Assembly: GCA_028386065.3 (NCBI GenBank)
Contig: JAKUCV010004528.1
Span: forward strand, 109,780 to 173,779
Direction: 5' to 3'
From: Turnera subulata
Taxonomy: Eukaryota; Streptophyta; Magnoliopsida; Malpighiales; Passifloraceae
DNA: 64,000 nucleotides
Part shown: positions 44,779 to 56,430 of the stretch, piece after piece
How positions within the stretch are numbered: the first letter of the stretch is position 1
Layout: each line of letters opens with the position of its first letter
The notes under the pieces: generated by a model
Databases searched by the model: none
What the model was told of the DNA's origin: nothing
Seen by the model: only the letters and a program-made list of their open reading frames with translations
Translations under genes and position numbers: made by a program

Positions 44779-46554
44779 GCTGGAGTGCATGGACGTGATG
44801 TGTTGGATTGGAAACCATGAGGCAGCAAATAGTTTATTCATGCATTGGCGACTTGGTTTCTTTGAGAATGCACATCATTCATTCATTCAGTTATACGGGT
44901 TATAGCCAATTCATTGCCTTATTATGTTCCAATTTAGAAAGTGTAGGGGTAAAATACAGGTTTTATTTTTGTGTGGTGGTCTTTTTTTGGGGAGGAGGAG
45001 GGGGTGTAAAATGCTATATGACACACACAAATAAAGACTCAACAAGTCCTCCCATTTCCAGTGGACGTAAAAAGCTTGTTAGATTTGCAAAACTCTAATA
45101 TCTTGCTTCAAATCATTTTTCTTCTCTATAATTCTCATTTCATGGTGTAAGATGGTTGACACGAAGATAATGATGATATAGTTTCGCTAATAATTGGGAA
45201 CAAGAATGAAAATATAGGGAATTTTGGATATTGGGGATTCAATGGCTATAATTCTATTTATGCCTTACTCTCATTGAAAAAAAATATATATATATTTACA
45301 TATGAAACCATGTTGTTTTAACCAATGAATTGGCCCCACCAATATTCAAGCCTGTGGGAGCATGTCCATATGCCTCACTAGGTTGCACATCCACCCTCTT
45401 CTCAGATGTCTTTTGAAATTTATATTCAAAAACAAAAAGTCAGCAAGAAATTAAATAAGAAAATAAGTATAGGAAAAAAAAACGCACCAAAAATATTATG
45501 TCCCGTATTCGAAACGCAGCACAAAAAGATATAAAAGTGCATCACATTTTTGACTTGCCTATCGAGATAACATTAAAAATATAACGATCACAAGCTAAGC
45601 TAATTTATGCATTTTTGCCAAGATTCATCTGTGACATAATTTTGGTTATATTGATAATTGAATAAGTTTGGTGATGATGATAATTGAAAGTTTATTTTTT
45701 TTAATTGGTAATAGTTGGAATATATTGTCATTAAAAATATGTAGGACCCTTATCCAGAAATCTCACCCATATAATTTTGTTATGGCGCTGTCCTGGTGTA
45801 GGATTTGTTGAAATTTAAATAAATTTCTTAACATATTATAACCTTTCTCCTTTTTTATCTAATCTGTTGATTAATCAACAGAGTTTTTAATTGTAATTGG
45901 TGGTGGTTAGATCTCAAGTACCATGCTTAGACAAGATATTATGCTTCATATACAACTCCAAAGTCAGCCACACCGCGGACATGAGTAGAGGCGCCAACTA
46001 GGGGCATAAGTGAAGAGGCCAGTTTTTTTTATAGTAAAAAAAAAAAAAGCCAAGCTTGAGCTTGGTAAAAGAAATCTATTTTTTAAATTGACACATAGAC
46101 AATGTTTATTAAAATACAAAAGATGGGAAAATGAATTTAATTAACTATAGATGAATTTACACAGATATCAAGACTGATATGCTATAATTTTGTGTTAAAA
46201 ATATCAAGCTACCAGTTAATATGAAGCCACTTGTAAAATTTAATTGTTCATAATTAATTTAATAAACTTCCACCAATCATGCATTACCATATTCCTCATG
46301 GCCTCCAGCTCCAGGGAAGAATAACTGTGTAATAATAGATATGGTATAGTCCACGCACAATCATACAAAAGATGAGGCATTAGATAGGTACGGGAAGGCA
46401 TATTTTAATTTTGCAAGCCAACTTGCATTAATTAATTACCCATTTAGTCTACCCCATATATATACCTAATAAACCAGTTTCTTCTCCATCAGGGAGAGCT
46501 ACTGTATTTGAAGTTTGAAACACATACGTATTGCATTACATACTCTTTTAGTCT
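44779..46554 (+). promoter_or_regulatory. BAHD 3' flank of the stub, then native upstream region of the intact BAHD
   Basis: 44779-45000 continues the duplicated 3' flank. From about 45040 it matches 25720-26400 upstream of BAHD pseudogene 1. CATATATATACC at 46455-46466 is a candidate TATA box, about 100 bp before the leader that ends at 46559. The region is now separated from its coding sequence by the Ale-like Copia. No other gene seen. Confidence 0.55.
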
Positions 46555-46559
46555 GTAGG

Positions 46560-49500
46560 TATAGAGAAACCAACAATAAGTGTTTAGGGTTTATAACTGG
46601 CACACCAAACCATGTGACCTTTGTGTGTTTATATATAGTAGATAACCAAATACAAGATACAATTGCAGTAGTACACAAAGTATAGAAGCCGTGACATACA
46701 AGTAGAAGTAAAAGCATAACAGATACTACATTAGAACTCTATGACTTGGTTGGATGTTTATCTGAAATACTTGCTAACACTCTCCCGTAAACTAAACCGG
46801 GAGATTGACAGAGGTTTAGTTTGGTCCGTAACAGCTCAAAGCGCCTGGAAGACAACGGTTTTGTAAGAATATCGGCCAGTTGACCTTCACTGCAAAAAAA
46901 CTGAACCCGAAGCTTCTTGGCTGCGACCTGTTCCCGAACAAAATGATAATCAAGCGCAACATGCTTGGTTCTGGTATGCTGAATCGGATTTTGACTCAGG
47001 TATGTTGTGCCAATGTTGTCGCACCAAAGGACTGGAATGGAATGAGGGATTCCCAACTCGGTTAACAAGGATTGAAGCCATAGAAGTTCTGCACTACCAT
47101 CAGCTAAGGCCTTGTATTCAGCCTCGGTGAAGGATCGAGCCACGGTTCGCTGCTTCTTGGAAGACCAGGAGATAAAATTCTTTCCCAGGAACACCAAGTA
47201 ACCTGCAGTGGATTTTCGGTCATCCAAATTACCACCCCAGTCGGCATCGGTGTATACTTGTAATGTAGGAGCTGCACTCGGCTGAAACTGAAGTCCAACA
47301 TTCATGGTATGTTTCAAATAGCGCAGAATGCGCTTTACAGCAACATGATGATCTTCTGTTGGTGCTTGCATGTATTGGCTTACTTTGCCCACAGCGTACA
47401 TGATATCTGGTCGAGTGATAGCCAGATATTGTAATGAGCCAACGAGCTGGCGATAAAGAGTAGGATCTGAGAAAAGTTTCCCTCCGTTTTTGCGCAGCTT
47501 GGTTGAAGTAGATGCTGGAGTGGTCACGGCCTTACAATCAGTCATACCTGACTTATGGAGAAGGTCTTGTATCTACTTTGTTTGAGTGAGCAGGACCCCA
47601 TTCATGGTATAATTTGCTTGAACACCAAGGAAATAATTCAGCCGGACCAAATTTCTTATGGAAAATTCTTCCCCAAGCTGCTGCAAAAGCTTGCTAACAA
47701 AAAATGCATTATTACCAGTAAGGAGAATATCATCTACGTATATCAGTACAAAAACAATTGTAGTGCCATGTCTGAATATCATCAATGAAGGATCAGCTCG
47801 TGAGATAACAAAACCATTGCACAGAAGGTAATCACTCAAACGTTTATACCAAGCCCGTGGGGCCTGTTTGAGTCCATACAACGATTTATTGAGCTTGAAA
47901 ACATAATGCGGATGATCAGCAGAAACAAATCCTTGTGGTTGAGTCATAAAAACTGCTTCTTCAAGATGCCCATGAAGAAAGGCATTCCGAACATCTAGCT
48001 GATGTATTGGCCACTTATAGGATAAAGCATGACTGAGAACAACTCTAATCGTTGTGGGTTTGATTACTGGGCTAAAAACATCCTTGTAATCTAAGCCTTC
48101 TCTTTGATGAAACCCTTTAGCCACAAGGCGGGCTTTGAAACGTTCAATTGCACCAGTGGCAGTTTTTTTTATCCTGTACACCCACTTATTGCCCACAATA
48201 TTCATGGATTTGTGATACGGGACCAATGTGCATGTGTTATTCCTGAGAAGTGCATTCACTTCATCCTGCATTGCCTCACGCCACACTGAATATTTGGATG
48301 CCTCTGTAAAAGAAGTTGGCTCTGACATGGGTAATTCCAATTTTTGAGTAAGGTAATTGGAAGGAGAGTATCGAGCTGGTGGTTTTGTATGTTGGCGTAG
48401 GGTCATTCTTCTTGGAGGGTGTGCTGGTGAAGTGTCTGGGTTTGTAGAAGAGGGTTCAGAAGGAATAACAGGAGTGTCATCAAAGAGATTGAGACCTGGA
48501 GACGTGTGCTGGATTGTACATCGTGACAAGACTCTAGAAGAAGTACTAGAAGTGGTGGCTGGAGAAGAAAGGATTGGAATAGTGGGTGTGGACACATTAG
48601 GCTGTGATGGAGTTTTAGTAGGACTAAGATTAATGGCCTGTTGGACCTGAGAAGTAGGAGTAGAGACCTGCGTAGGAGAATCAGGAATAGGAGGAGTACC
48701 TGAGGTCTGTTGCGTGGCAGGAAAGAAAACTGAAAGTGGCACCGAAACCCAAGACTCGTTGGACTGAGACGGTGGAGTTGACACTTGTTTTTGAGTGGAA
48801 AACGGAAATATGGTTTCAAAAAATTTTACATGCCGAGCAATATATATCTTGCGAGTGGAAATGTCTTGGCACCGGCAACCATGATACATAGGACTATATC
48901 CTAAGAAAATGCAGGGTCGTGATCTGTAATCAAATTTGTGCCTATTGTGTGGTCTTAGATGAGGAAAACACAAGCAACCAAAAACTCTTAAAAACCTATA
49001 ATCTGGTGAGTGATTATACAGAATTTCGTATGGGCTTTTGTTCCCCAAAATTTTGGTTGGTAACCTGTTTATCAAGAAAACGACTGTATCAAACACATAA
49101 TTCCAATACGAAAAGGGAACATGAGCAGTGGCCATTATTGTAAGGCCTGTTTCAACAATATGCCTATGTCTCCTCTCAATAGAGCCCTGTTGCTCATGTG
49201 TGTGCGGGCACATAACTCTATGTTTAATTCCACAATGAAGAAATAATTTATGGAGGGTTCGAAATTCTCCCCCCCAATCCGTTTGTACAGCTTTTATTGT
49301 GGTGTTAAATTGCCGTTCAACTTGTTTTTGGAAGGACTTAAAAACATCAAGGACATCTGATTTACGCTTCAAAGGAAAATACCATAGAAACTTTGTATGA
49401 TCATCAAGGAAAACCACATAATATTTAAAACCTTCAATACTGGAATATGGAGATGGTCCCCAAACATCACTTAAAATTAAATCTAATGGTTTATTTGAAT

Positions 49501-51416
49501 GATGAAAAGTGGAAGACAAATGTTGTTTCGTGGATTTGCCCATAGGACATGCAACACAAGGGGACTGACGACATTTATTGGGAAAGTGCAAAGACTGAAA
49601 GACTTGTTGCTGGACACGAAAGTGAGGGTGACCTAGACGCTGGTGCCAAATTCTGTCTCCATCCCGAACCGCAGACAGAACAACAGGTTGGTGACATGGC
49701 TCTGATGGAGAGAAAACATAGAGTCTACGATTACTCTTGCCTGTGAGAATTGTGTTCCTGGTGACCTGATCCTTGACACGAAAATGATCAGGATGAAACT
49801 CAAAAAAGACATGATTATCACGCGTGAATTGCTGAACTGAAAGAAGTGATTTATTAATGGCAGGAACATGAAGAGCATTTTGGATGGAAAGAGAACGTGT
49901 GGGAGTAGAGATGGAGGAATTACCAATGCCAGAGATAGTTAACTCTTGACCATTACTGACTTGGACAGAGTCATGACCAGGATACTCAGTATAGTGATGC
50001 AAGCTTTGCTGATCAGGAGTTACATGATGACTAGCTCCTGTATCTGGAATCCATGGATAAGGAGAATAAGATTGAGTAACAGAATTTACCGATGGATAAG
50101 AGAGATTGGTTCTCTGATAACAGGTCGCTGCAGTGTGACCAACTTTGTTGCATATTTGACATGTTGGCCAATTATTGTCCTGTCCCCCTCCACGATAAGA
50201 GCGATTATCATAGAACTGTCGGCTTCTTTTCCCTCGTCCTCGACCTCGACCACCACGACCACCACGTTGTGGTGAAGAAAATTGTTGTCGCTATGCCATG
50301 TTGGCAGTAGGGGATGGCGACACAGAGATGTCCTTTGGAGAATCAGTTGATGCAGAGGTCTCAAGAGAAAGTGTCTTTACAGGGTCATTATTCAAGAATT
50401 CATAGCTCATAAGAGCTCCCTGTAAATTAGAAAACGACATAGGCTCGGGCCTGGCAGTTATAGTGGTGGCAAAAACCTTTAAATCAGGTTGAAGGCCACG
50501 AATAAGACTTATCTGAAAATCAAGAGGTGGGATCGCTTGGCCGCTGGCAGCAAGCTCGTCAGAAAGTCTCTTAGCCCTATTCAGATATTGCATCACAGGT
50601 TCATCTGGTGTTTGAGTAATCTGCTGTAACGTAGTGTGTATGGCCATCCGACGTGCTTGATTTGGAGAAGCTAAAGATGACTCAAGGGCATCCCACGCAG
50701 CCTTGGATGTCTTCTTTCCCACAACATTGGGAAAAACCTCAATAGAGAGAGATGAATTGATGCTACTGAGTATGGCTTGATCCTGTTGGATCCAACGAGA
50801 ATATGCCGGATTTGCAGTTAGAGCACCTGTAGGAGAAATAATCATAGCAGGAGGGCAAGGGAAGTCGCCCATAACATATCCCAAGACTCCCTGGCCAACC
50901 AAAAAGGGCTCAATTTGAGCTCTCCAAAACACATAATTGGTATGGGTTAGCTGAATAGAAACAGCATGGTGTGAGTGGCTAAGGGACTGAACTGGGTCAG
51001 AGGCAGGTACAACAACGTTGTTTGTATTACCAGTATTGGGAAGGGAGTCGGTGTTTGTGGTGGAACCATTGTTGGTGGTGGAAGAGGAAGAAGGAATCAT
51101 AGGTGGTGTGTCATCAGTCGACATGGTGTGAGAGACAAAAAGGAATAGAGAAAGAAAATATTGGTAGATGCGGTTAAGCGATGCGCTCCGCTACCATATA
51201 GAGAAACCAACAATAAGTGTTTAGGGTTTATAACTGGCACACCAAACCGTGTGACCTTTGTGTGTTTATATATAGTAGATAACCAAATACAAGATACAAT
51301 TATAGTAGTACACAAAGTATAGAAGCCGTGACATACAAGTAGAAGTAAAAGCATAACAGATACTACACTAGAACTCTATGACTTGGTTGGATGTTTATCT
51401 GAAATACTTGCTAACA
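46560..51416 (-). mobile_element. Ale-like Copia retrotransposon, young, two nonsense codons
   Basis: Two 220-bp LTRs (46560-46779, 51197-51416) differ at four positions by eye, and GTAGG is duplicated at 46555-46559 and 51417-51421. On the minus strand the LTR begins TGTTAGCAAG and ends CTCTATA, so the terminus is TG..TA. TGGTAGCGGAGC (51196-51185) follows the 5' LTR. A single gag-pol frame runs from 51124 to 46739, interrupted only by two TAG codons. Compact size (4.86 kb), short LTRs and Gag type suggest the Ale/Retrofit lineage. It lies antisense to the BAHD gene. Confidence 0.9.
46739..51124 (-). pseudogene. Ale-like Copia gag-pol polyprotein, two in-frame TAGs
   Basis: 1461 sense-equivalent codons in one frame. 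Gag (51124-50291) has NYVFWRAQIEPFLVGQGVLG and VMQYLNRAKRLSDELA. After TAG 50291-50293 come an RG-rich patch, the zinc knuckle CQICNKVGHTAATC (about 50154-50113), protease DTGASHHV (about 50040), integrase with HHCC-like and HEQQGSIERRH, TDWGGEF, and RT with LDVRNAFLHG and YVDDILLTG (about 47735). After TAG 47573-47575 comes RNase H: TRPDIMYAVGKVSQYMQ, TDADWGGNLDDRKSTAGY, TKHVALDYHFVREQV. The end overlaps the 3' LTR. Both stops could arise by one base change; I cannot tell whether the TAGs are ever read through. Confidence 0.85.
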
Positions 51417-51423
51417 GTAGGAT

Positions 51424-52833
51424 ATGGAAGCCATAGTCCATTTCAATTCCACAACCTTGGTGAAACCATCAACTGATCCGACAAAGGGTCCCCTTCCAAG
51501 GAGGATAGAGTTTACGCCAATGGAGCTCCAAATTCTTTCGATTAATTATGTCCAGTTCGGCCTTCTTTTCAACAAGCCCACACCAAAACAATTGCAAGAA
51601 TGTCTAGGAAACAATGTTATTAACCATATCAAGGAATCCCTCTCCCGCGCACTTGAGGTCTACACACCCCTGGCCGCTCGTCTTGCCATCACCGAATACC
51701 AAGACAAGACAAGGTCTTTCCACGTGGACTGCAATAATGGTGACGGCGCCCTGTTTATTGATGCAGCTGCTCCTGGTGTTACTGTGGCTCAAATACTGGA
51801 GACTGCCTATGTTCCTGAGGTAGTCTATTCCATGTTGCCAGTGGAGGGAGTGGGTAATTTTGAATGGGTTTCCAAGCCATTGCTTGTGGTCCAAGTTACC
51901 GAGCTCCTTGATGGCATCTTCATCGGTACCGCTATGAATCACAGCATTGCTGATCGTACGACCTTTTGGCATTTCGTTAATACTTGGTCAGAAATCTCTA
52001 GATCATTGACTTCTGCAGGCGGTCCTTCCCTTTATCAGGAATTATCACAACATGTTCCTGCTATTCAAGATTGGTTTCTCGATGGTATCGAGCATCCCAT
52101 CCGGATTCCTGATTTTGTGTACCAGGGAATAATTGATGATAACGAGGCTTCTAAATCGACTCCTAAGAAGGTCAGGATTTTCCACTTCACAAAGGAAACC
52201 GTTGCAGCTCTTAAAGCAAAAGCCAATGCTCAGATTGGAATCTGCTCAACTTCTAATATAACAATCGCATCCCTCCAAGCAATCCTAGCCCATTTTTGGC
52301 GATCCATAACCCGTATCAAACGGCTTGAAGCAGCGGACATAGAAGAAACCCTTTGCAGGGTAGCAATGAACGCGAGGCATAGACTGCAGACACCCCTCCC
52401 TGACAAGTATTTCGGAAACCCAATTCTCGTAGAGCCCACAATTGCAACAGCAGGTGAGTTGCTGGAGCATGGACTAGGCTGGGCCGCACTACAAATTAAC
52501 AAAATGATTGCTCAACACACAGATGAAGAAATCAAGAGGAAATTGAAGGCCTGGGTGGAGCGACCCCAGGCACCAAAATTTGGTCAACCTGAAAGCAATA
52601 TGGTTGGTCTAGTCGTTGGAGGCTCTCCCTGGTTCAATGTATATGGTAATGATTTTGGGTGGGGAAAGCCAATAACAGTGCGAAATGGACGCGAAAAGCT
52701 TTTGGATTGTTTAATTTTCTCACATCCCGGAGCTGGAGAGGACGGAAGTGTGGACATTCATGCTTGCCTTGATCCTGAGATCTTACTCGCCCTGGAAAAT
52801 GAAACACAATTCATGGCAGCTTTATCAACATAA
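51424..52833 (+). CDS. BAHD acyltransferase (At3g50280-like clade), intact 469 aa
   Basis: A single exon, normal for this clade and full length. BAHD enzymes use acyl-CoA donors to acylate small molecules in the cytosol; the substrate here is unknown. The N-terminal signature RRIEFTPMELQ and NYVQFGLLFNKP, then [18 protein letters not shown] (151-168), places it near uncharacterised At3g50280-type proteins. The catalytic motif HSIAD is at residues 173-177 (His173, Asp177) but is followed by Arg178, where most family members and the pseudogene copy have Gly. DFGWG, the structural motif, is intact at 410-414. The start matches the paralog. A Copia insertion ends 7 bp before the ATG (its target duplication is 51417-51421), so expression from the native promoter is doubtful. 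Confidence 0.9.
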   Translation: MEAIVHFNSTTLVKPSTDPTKGPLPRRIEFTPMELQILSINYVQFGLLFNKPTPKQLQECLGNNVINHIKESLSRALEVYTPLAARLAITEYQDKTRSFHVDCNNGDGALFIDAAAPGVTVAQILETAYVPEVVYSMLPVEGVGNFEWVSKPLLVVQVTELLDGIFIGTAMNHSIADRTTFWHFVNTWSEISRSLTSAGGPSLYQELSQHVPAIQDWFLDGIEHPIRIPDFVYQGIIDDNEASKSTPKKVRIFHFTKETVAALKAKANAQIGICSTSNITIASLQAILAHFWRSITRIKRLEAADIEETLCRVAMNARHRLQTPLPDKYFGNPILVEPTIATAGELLEHGLGWAALQINKMIAQHTDEEIKRKLKAWVERPQAPKFGQPESNMVGLVVGGSPWFNVYGNDFGWGKPITVRNGREKLLDCLIFSHPGAGEDGSVDIHACLDPEILLALENETQFMAALST

Positions 52834-54598
52834 TATATTTCCTTGCATGTTCAACTTCAGTTCCTTTAGCTTCACTGGCTTGCATGTTCACATTACTTTT
52901 GTCATTTCTGGATATCCTCTAGCTCCAACCAATAGAGCAAATTGATTTGGCAGAATGCTACAAAGTAGCAAAAATAAGAGTTCTGAGAGTGTGGTTACCG
53001 TAAGGGGCACCAAGTGCCACCTAGTTTGATGTGTGTGTGAAGTTTAAAATTAAATAATAAAGTTTGTTGGTGAGTTAATTTTCTATTTTCTACACTTTAT
53101 CGCACTATGATCTGCTGGAGCGGATGTGGTGTGTTGGAATTGCTGTCCAGAATTGGATATGGAAGAAGGGGAGAGGCAGCAGATATATAGTCTATTCATG
53201 CATTCGCAACTTGCATCACAATGGTTTGTTTGCAACTACTCATTCCCTTATTATGTTCCAATTTTACTTGCCACATACTTGCAATTTTTTTTTAAATTCT
53301 AATCGACGCTTTAATTATTCATCAACTGGAAAATGGTAGAACAGTACGGATTACATGCAAACGGTCATTGAGATGCCACATACTTGCAATTTTCGCAAAA
53401 AGTAGTATAGCTTTCGTGGGTTAGGCTCGGATTCAAAAATTTTGACCATAGCTCTTCTTTTGCATCAGCACATGATGTTGGAAAACTTGTGGAAATCAAC
53501 TTCTTTCCTCCTTCCATTATTGTGTGAATAATCTAAGATAAGGAAGACATTGTTTTGGGTTTGAATGAAAGTGTAATACAGTGTCATGTAAACTTGACAG
53601 AAACATCAAAAGTTCAAAATAATAAAAATAAAGGGGGAAAGATATCGGTTTCTCTTTTGAGGTGGTCTTTGGGACATGTGGGCCGTTGGGTTGGGGGATT
53701 TTGCTTGTGTATTGGCTCTTGTTCTGCCTTGTGTGTGGAGTTTTGGGGAGTATGGGCTGGCTTTTGCCTTACATGGGAGCCAAAGGTTTAGCGGATGGTA
53801 CGTCTTGCTAACTTGGCACAGACTAATTCGCTTGGTTATCATGCTTTCGCTAATCCTTCCTTAGGGATGCATTCTCTTTTATCTTTTGATTTGTTAGGTT
53901 ACCTCCCTACTCTCTCTTTTGAATATTACTACTTAATATACGGGCTTGCCCTCCCTTTCACCAAAGAAAGCGTGAAAACAGTACCATGCAGGGACGCAAT
54001 TACTACATGATTTTTTAGCTAATTGAAATTTACTTATTTTTTAGCACACTGCTTGTAACAAAGCTCACTTCTGTATATATGAATTCTTGCTCATAAAAGC
54101 AAGCCATGTGTCCAAACCACAATGCCCATCATGGCTCTAAATATTATTTTAATAATAAAAAATAGATCATAATTGTAAGCAAGTCGTGTAAGAAAATATT
54201 TAAACCCATGGCATGCATGAGTATAGAATATATAAAATTCACTCGCCATACACAAACTTTTATTTAATTTTGAAACCCTCACACACATTAAATCAGGCGC
54301 CACAGGCGGCACATTGGTACTCCTTACGATAGCCACACAACTCTTATTTTAGTACGCATAATATTAAAACCCTAACCTCCTTAATTATAAGGATTTAGAT
54401 TTAACGGATAAAACATAACTCCTAAATCCTAAAATCCAAAAACACATAAAGACTCCAAACCCAAATTAATTAGCTTAATTTAATATGCCTTGACTCTTAA
54501 ATCCAAACTAATTAGTTTAGTTTAATATGCCAACAGTGAGTTTGCCTTATAAAGTTCACATTTCACATAATTGAGCAACAAGAATCTTCTAGGGACTT
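52834..54598 (+). other. 3' flank of intact BAHD and intergenic segment
   Basis: Paralogous to 33745-36460 and 44060-45000. No confident gene. ORFs at 53555-53864 encode short Trp/Cys/Gly-rich frames not shared by the paralogous segment, so they look non-coding. The segment contains a short LINE tail at 53289-53374. Confidence 0.6.
53289..53374 (-). mobile_element. 86-bp LINE tail with 19-bp target duplication
   Basis: GCCACATACTTGCAATTTT occurs at 53270-53288 and 53375-53393. The insert is only the last ~80 bp of a LINE (minus strand) with its A-tract; AATTCTAATCGACG resembles the other LINE 3' ends here. The paralog at 35570-35590 has a single GCCATAGACTTGCAATTTT with no insert. Confidence 0.85.
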
Positions 54599-55742
54599 TT
54601 TTTATGACCCCGACGTCTCCTTCTTGAGTTCCTCCACAATCTGTAACTTGATCTGAAGAAAGCACAACAACATTCACACAGTATAGGAACAATAACAATC
54701 AAGTGTAATAGGAAAAAGGACAGGATGAAAAATCTGTATAAGTATCTAGAAAAGAGGAAAATTTGGAGATAGAATATCAAAATCTATTTTCTAATGCTAA
54801 CTAAATATACAAATTTTAACATCCACATGGCAGCCAAGCATTTAAACCGAAGCTGCTTCTAAACAATTCTAATTGTTAGGCATTGGAATTGGTGATTTTA
54901 CGTATTACTCTGCCAGTTAGGAGGTCCTCATCAATGGATTATCTTGTTTGTTTGTGCGAGAGAGTTTGAAGTGCTCATGGACTTTGATGACCCAAATTTT
55001 ATATTTAGGAATTAGTAGGAACGACCAGGTTATATAATTCCTAAATTGTTCTCATTTTAATTTCTTATAAAAAAGGAAATAATGGATATAATTTATGTAA
55101 GACATACTTCTTTAAATTTCTTATTCCTTTCATCACTTCCTGACGTTGTGTCTCCAGCTTCCTCTTCGTTTCATTGTATATGGCGAGGTCAATATTTCCC
55201 TCTCTAAGCTTCTTTTCTGCTTCTTTGCGTTTCTTCTCCTCTTCCTACCAAATCAAATCAACAAATCATTAACTTTTTTCCTTCAGAAAAACAAATTAAA
55301 CTAAAATTTACAAAAATAAAAAATAAAAATTATTGTACTATATATAGAGTACTAAAGGCACCTGGGCTATCTTGAAGTATTCATTTGTGTAAGGTCTCCC
55401 GTTGTTATGCAGTAACACCTCCCTGTTTACAGTGTAGACAACATCCTTTTGTTGACTCTTCATCCTTTCAGGGTCGTTAGTCTTATTATTGAACAATAGC
55501 ACACGACCCTGGCACTTCTCCACAATGTCCTGCAGCATAACTTTAATTGATTTTAATATATATCATTAAGGTTGACATATATAAACTATAAAAACTATTT
55601 GCAACATCGAATTAATTAATCCAAGTGGATGAGATGATGACCTTCAAACTTTGGGGAGCCCTAGGTAGATAATATTTGTGGAACTTATCAATATCTGCGT
55701 CTTCATCATGTTGGCATGTGACGACAAGAATCATGTAGTCAA

Positions 55743-56255
55743 TGTTGTAGTGTGAACAGCCACTATACTAATAGTAGTGTAAAAAGCTACTATAGTAATA
55801 GTAGTATGAACAACCGCCAAATGAATAGTAGTATGAACAGCCACCAAATGAATAGTAGTGTGAGTAGTTGCCAAATGAATAGTAAGTACACAAATTAGAC
55901 TTTGGTTGATATGTTCACACATGTATTCACATGGTATTGAAATTGCTATAAATAGGTGAAGCCAAATCATAATTTCATATCAAAAAAAAAAAACAAATCT
56001 CAAAGTTAGTGAGAGAAATTAGAGAGTGTTGCTCTTTTTATCAAGAGAGAATTTTCATTGTTTTCTCCTTGGTAATTAGAGTGTTGTAATTCTTAAGTTT
56101 TCATCATAGTGGAATTCTTCTATCCTTGCCCGTGGTTTTTATCCTAAATCATTTAAGGGGTTTTCCACGTAAAATCTATGTGTTATTTATCTTTATTACT
56201 ATTTCTCATATTATTAGCTGCGGTTCTGCTCTATTCGGTGCTCATTTTTACAACA
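55743..56255 (+). repeat. 5' LTR of the Tnt1-like Copia
   Basis: Starts TGTTGTAGTGTGAACAGCC and ends TTTTTACAACA. Near the start, AATAGTAGTRTGAACARCC-type units (about 26-30 bp) are repeated four to five times (55745-55880). CTATAAATAGG near 55950 is a good TATA box. Confidence 0.9.
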
Positions 56256-56430
56256 AGTGGTAGCGGAGCCTGGTTTGAGTGTGTATATATATCTACTGAA
56301 GTATGCTCTGTGGTTGCCAATAATATTGGATCCTCCACACAGAAAAGTTAGGTTATTACATACTCATTTTGGGACTGCATACTATTCACGTCGATCGGTG
56401 AAATAGTGGGAGCAATTTCTAATAGAAGCA

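Noticed and set aside
48357..48819. ORFs of 97 and 138 codons within the Ale-like Copia
   Set aside because: Both are out-of-frame shadows of the Ser/Thr/Pro-rich linker between integrase and RT.
53555..53864. Two overlapping ORFs (78 and 62 codons) after the intact BAHD
   Set aside because: The paralogous segment near 35750 does not keep these frames, so they are unlikely to be coding.
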